Shown here: positions 6,457-7,914 of the stretch, piece by piece
Numbering within the stretch: the stretch's first letter is position 1
Layout of the letters: each line of letters begins with the position of its first letter
Assembly (NCBI GenBank): GCA_021160685.1
Contig: JAGHCC010000109.1
Span: forward strand, 1 to 7,914
Direction of reading: 5' to 3'
DNA from: Desulfobulbaceae bacterium
Lineage (GTDB): Bacteria; Desulfobacterota; Desulfobulbia; Desulfobulbales; SURF-16
DNA length: 7,914 nt
Notes under the pieces: generated by a model
The model's input: the letters and a program-made list of their open reading frames with translations, nothing else
What the model was told of the DNA's origin: nothing
The model's database searches: none
Program-made: the position numbers and the translations under genes

Positions 6457-7462
6457 GGGATATCGGATTTGGCTAGCTCTCCTACTTTGCCTGCTAGTCA
6501 GTGCCTGCCAAGACGACACAGAGCAACCAATTGCAGAAGAGCCAGGCTTCCAGGAGACCTTCAGCCAGGGCGAATTTGCAGTGCAGGTCAGCCTCAGCCG
6601 ACAGGAAATGAGTGTGGCCGAACAAACCGTTCTCACCCTGATCGCAACGGCTCCGGAAGACTCTACTCTCGAATTTCCCGCCTTTGAGGCAATGATCGGT
6701 GACTTTTCCATTGTTCGGTCCCCACCGATCCGGCAGGAATTGACGTCCAAAGGATTGACCCAGATCCGCAGTTTCACCCTGGCTCCTTTTCTGAGCGGTA
6801 ATTATCCGATCCCGGAGATGACCTTTATCGGCGTTCAAACGGACGTCGACACCCCTCCGGTTCAGATCATTATTCCTGAAATCCAGGTTATGGTTGCTTC
6901 GCTGTTGAGCAGCGATGATCACGAGCTGAGCAACATCGCTCCGGTGCTGGACATACCGAAAGACTATTTTTTCTTATGGCTGATAAGCGGGCTAGCCCTT
7001 ATCGCTATCCTGGCTTTTGCCTTTTACTGGACTCGCATCCGTAAACCGCTAGAAGATCCGCCCCTGCCACCCCTGCCACCCCATGTCATTGCCGGCCAAG
7101 CCATGGACGAACTGCTGGCTGAAAATCTTGCCGAACAGGGACGAAGCAAGGAATTTTACGAGCGGATTTCCCATATCCTGCGGTTTTATATTGAAAACCT
7201 TTTCGGCCTGAAAGCCGTTGAGCAAACCACGGAAGAATTTTTTCATGACCTGAAGATTTCACCCCTGTTTCCCGCCGACCAAAAGCTGTTATTGAAAAAA
7301 TTTCTGGATCACTGCGACCTTGTCAAATTTGCCGAATATCAACCCGGCCGGGACGAGACGGAAAACACCACTCTCTTCTGCCGGAAATTTATCCAGCAAA
7401 CAAGCCGAATACAAAATGGTCTTCCCGGACAGGATGAACAGCAATCGGCAGGGGCGAGATGA
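6449..7462 (+). CDS. BatD-like/DUF4381-like membrane lipoprotein
   Basis: This 337-residue envelope protein occupies the place of BatD or DUF4381 proteins in MoxR-Bat operons. It opens with a type II signal peptide, a hydrophobic stretch ending in the lipobox LVSAC, with C20 as the predicted lipidated residue. Residues about 36-150 form a beta-rich, presumably periplasmic domain resembling BatD segments (an early QVSLSRQEMSVAEQTVLTL stretch and a later FLSGNYPIPEMTF). A single transmembrane segment spans about 173-194, followed by a proline-rich linker (PPLPPLPP at 204-211). The C-terminal part, with FYERISHILRFYIENLFG at 236-253, TTEEF and DLVKFAEYQPG at 290-300, resembles the cytoplasmic tail of DUF4381 proteins. 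In-frame sequence extends upstream to 6239, but it overlaps DUF58 and lacks a signal peptide. The gene overlaps both neighbours (8 bases upstream, ATGA downstream). The combination of a lipid anchor and a transmembrane helix is unusual. Family assignment is by recognition of pattern, not by search. Confidence 0.8.
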   Translation: MLRGYRIWLALLLCLLVSACQDDTEQPIAEEPGFQETFSQGEFAVQVSLSRQEMSVAEQTVLTLIATAPEDSTLEFPAFEAMIGDFSIVRSPPIRQELTSKGLTQIRSFTLAPFLSGNYPIPEMTFIGVQTDVDTPPVQIIIPEIQVMVASLLSSDDHELSNIAPVLDIPKDYFFLWLISGLALIAILAFAFYWTRIRKPLEDPPLPPLPPHVIAGQAMDELLAENLAEQGRSKEFYERISHILRFYIENLFGLKAVEQTTEEFFHDLKISPLFPADQKLLLKKFLDHCDLVKFAEYQPGRDETENTTLFCRKFIQQTSRIQNGLPGQDEQQSAGAR

Positions 7463-7914
7463 TCATGACATTTGCTTTTCCATGGGCTCTGCTGGCGTTG
7501 CTGATCATTCCCCTTATCCTCTACAACGAGCTGGTCCGCAAAAAAAGTGGGCGGGTTGTTTTTCCGTCTCTGCATCTTGCCGCACACACCACCCCTTCGC
7601 TTCGGCAACGGTTGGCGCGACTGCCGCTGTTCCTGCGGCTAGCTGGACTCATTCTGCTGATCCTGGCCCTGGCCCGGCCCCAGGAGGGGATTGAAAAGGT
7701 CTATGATGTCAGCCACGGCATTGCCATTGAAGTGGTGGTTGACCGCTCCGGCAGCATGGGTGCGGAAATGGAGTTTGACGGCCAGACCCTCAATCGTCTT
7801 GAGGTGGTCAAAAAAGTCTTTGCAGAGTTTGTCAACGGTGATGGCAAAAATCTTGACGGCCGCCCCAATGACCTGATCGGCATGGTGACCTTTGCCCGTT
7901 TCGGCGACACGGCC
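7459..7914 (+). CDS. batA: BatA-type VWA membrane protein, N-terminal part (runs off the window)
   Basis: An open frame from ATG at 7459 continues without a stop to the window end, giving 152 residues of a longer protein. The N-terminus, FAFPWALLALLIIPLILY at 5-22, is the first membrane helix typical of BatA/BatB proteins. A second hydrophobic segment at about 57-72 ends in LARPQ, also typical. The VWA domain starts near residue 87, with the MIDAS sequence DRSGSM at 95-100, and then NDLIGMVTFARFGDTA at the edge. VWA domains bind ligands through a divalent metal; here the domain should face the periplasm or sit at the inner membrane. The start overlaps the previous stop as ATGA, with AGGGG 4 nt upstream; a second ATG at 7465 is an equally plausible start. 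BatA rather than BatB is inferred from its being the first VWA gene after the DUF58 and DUF4381-like genes. Confidence 0.85.
   Translation, partial: MIMTFAFPWALLALLIIPLILYNELVRKKSGRVVFPSLHLAAHTTPSLRQRLARLPLFLRLAGLILLILALARPQEGIEKVYDVSHGIAIEVVVDRSGSMGAEMEFDGQTLNRLEVVKKVFAEFVNGDGKNLDGRPNDLIGMVTFARFGDTA

Overview
The window looks like chromosome from a Gram-negative bacterium with mid-range GC. A type II (lipoprotein) signal peptide, short operon overlaps and a dispersed intergenic hairpin repeat support this. The gene content (Ppk1 with a CHAD partner, and a MoxR/DUF58/Bat cluster) would suit a proteobacterium or a member of the Desulfobacterota, but this placement is inference and not proven by the sequence.

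Layout. Positions 1-62 hold a palindromic dispersed-repeat-like element cut by the window edge, followed by about 245 bases of AT-rich sequence with no gene. Positions 309-4045 on the minus strand are a two-gene polyphosphate operon: ppk1 (728 aa) is transcribed first, and a CHAD-domain protein with a CYTH-like N-terminal half (517 aa) follows, joined by a 4-base GTGA overlap. Positions 4046-4579 are a divergent intergenic region. It carries a good sigma70-type promoter for ppk1, a 13-base palindrome, and a tiny plus-strand transcription unit: a 19-codon ORF of which 14 codons are lysine, followed directly by a perfect 13-bp hairpin terminator. From 4580 to the right edge the plus strand carries four tightly packed genes: a MoxR-type AAA+ ATPase, a DUF58 protein with a complete MIDAS motif, a BatD-like/DUF4381-like lipoprotein with one transmembrane segment, and the N-terminal 152 residues of a BatA-type von Willebrand A (VWA) membrane protein that runs off the window.

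How the genes work together. Ppk1 makes inorganic polyphosphate from ATP; CHAD domains bind polyphosphate, so the co-transcribed gene probably encodes a polyphosphate-associated protein. The MoxR/DUF58/Bat genes form a classical MoxR-VWA module, in which an AAA+ ATPase is thought to act in a chaperone-like way on VWA proteins at the cell envelope. Every junction in that operon overlaps (GTGA, 8 bases, ATGA), which suggests translational coupling.

Most of the window is conventional. The best candidate for something undescribed is the free-standing lysine-rich micropeptide gene at 4355-4414 with its own terminator. It lies between the two operons, and its composition resembles the basic C-terminal tail of the adjacent Ppk1. 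A link to polyphosphate is a hypothesis only.
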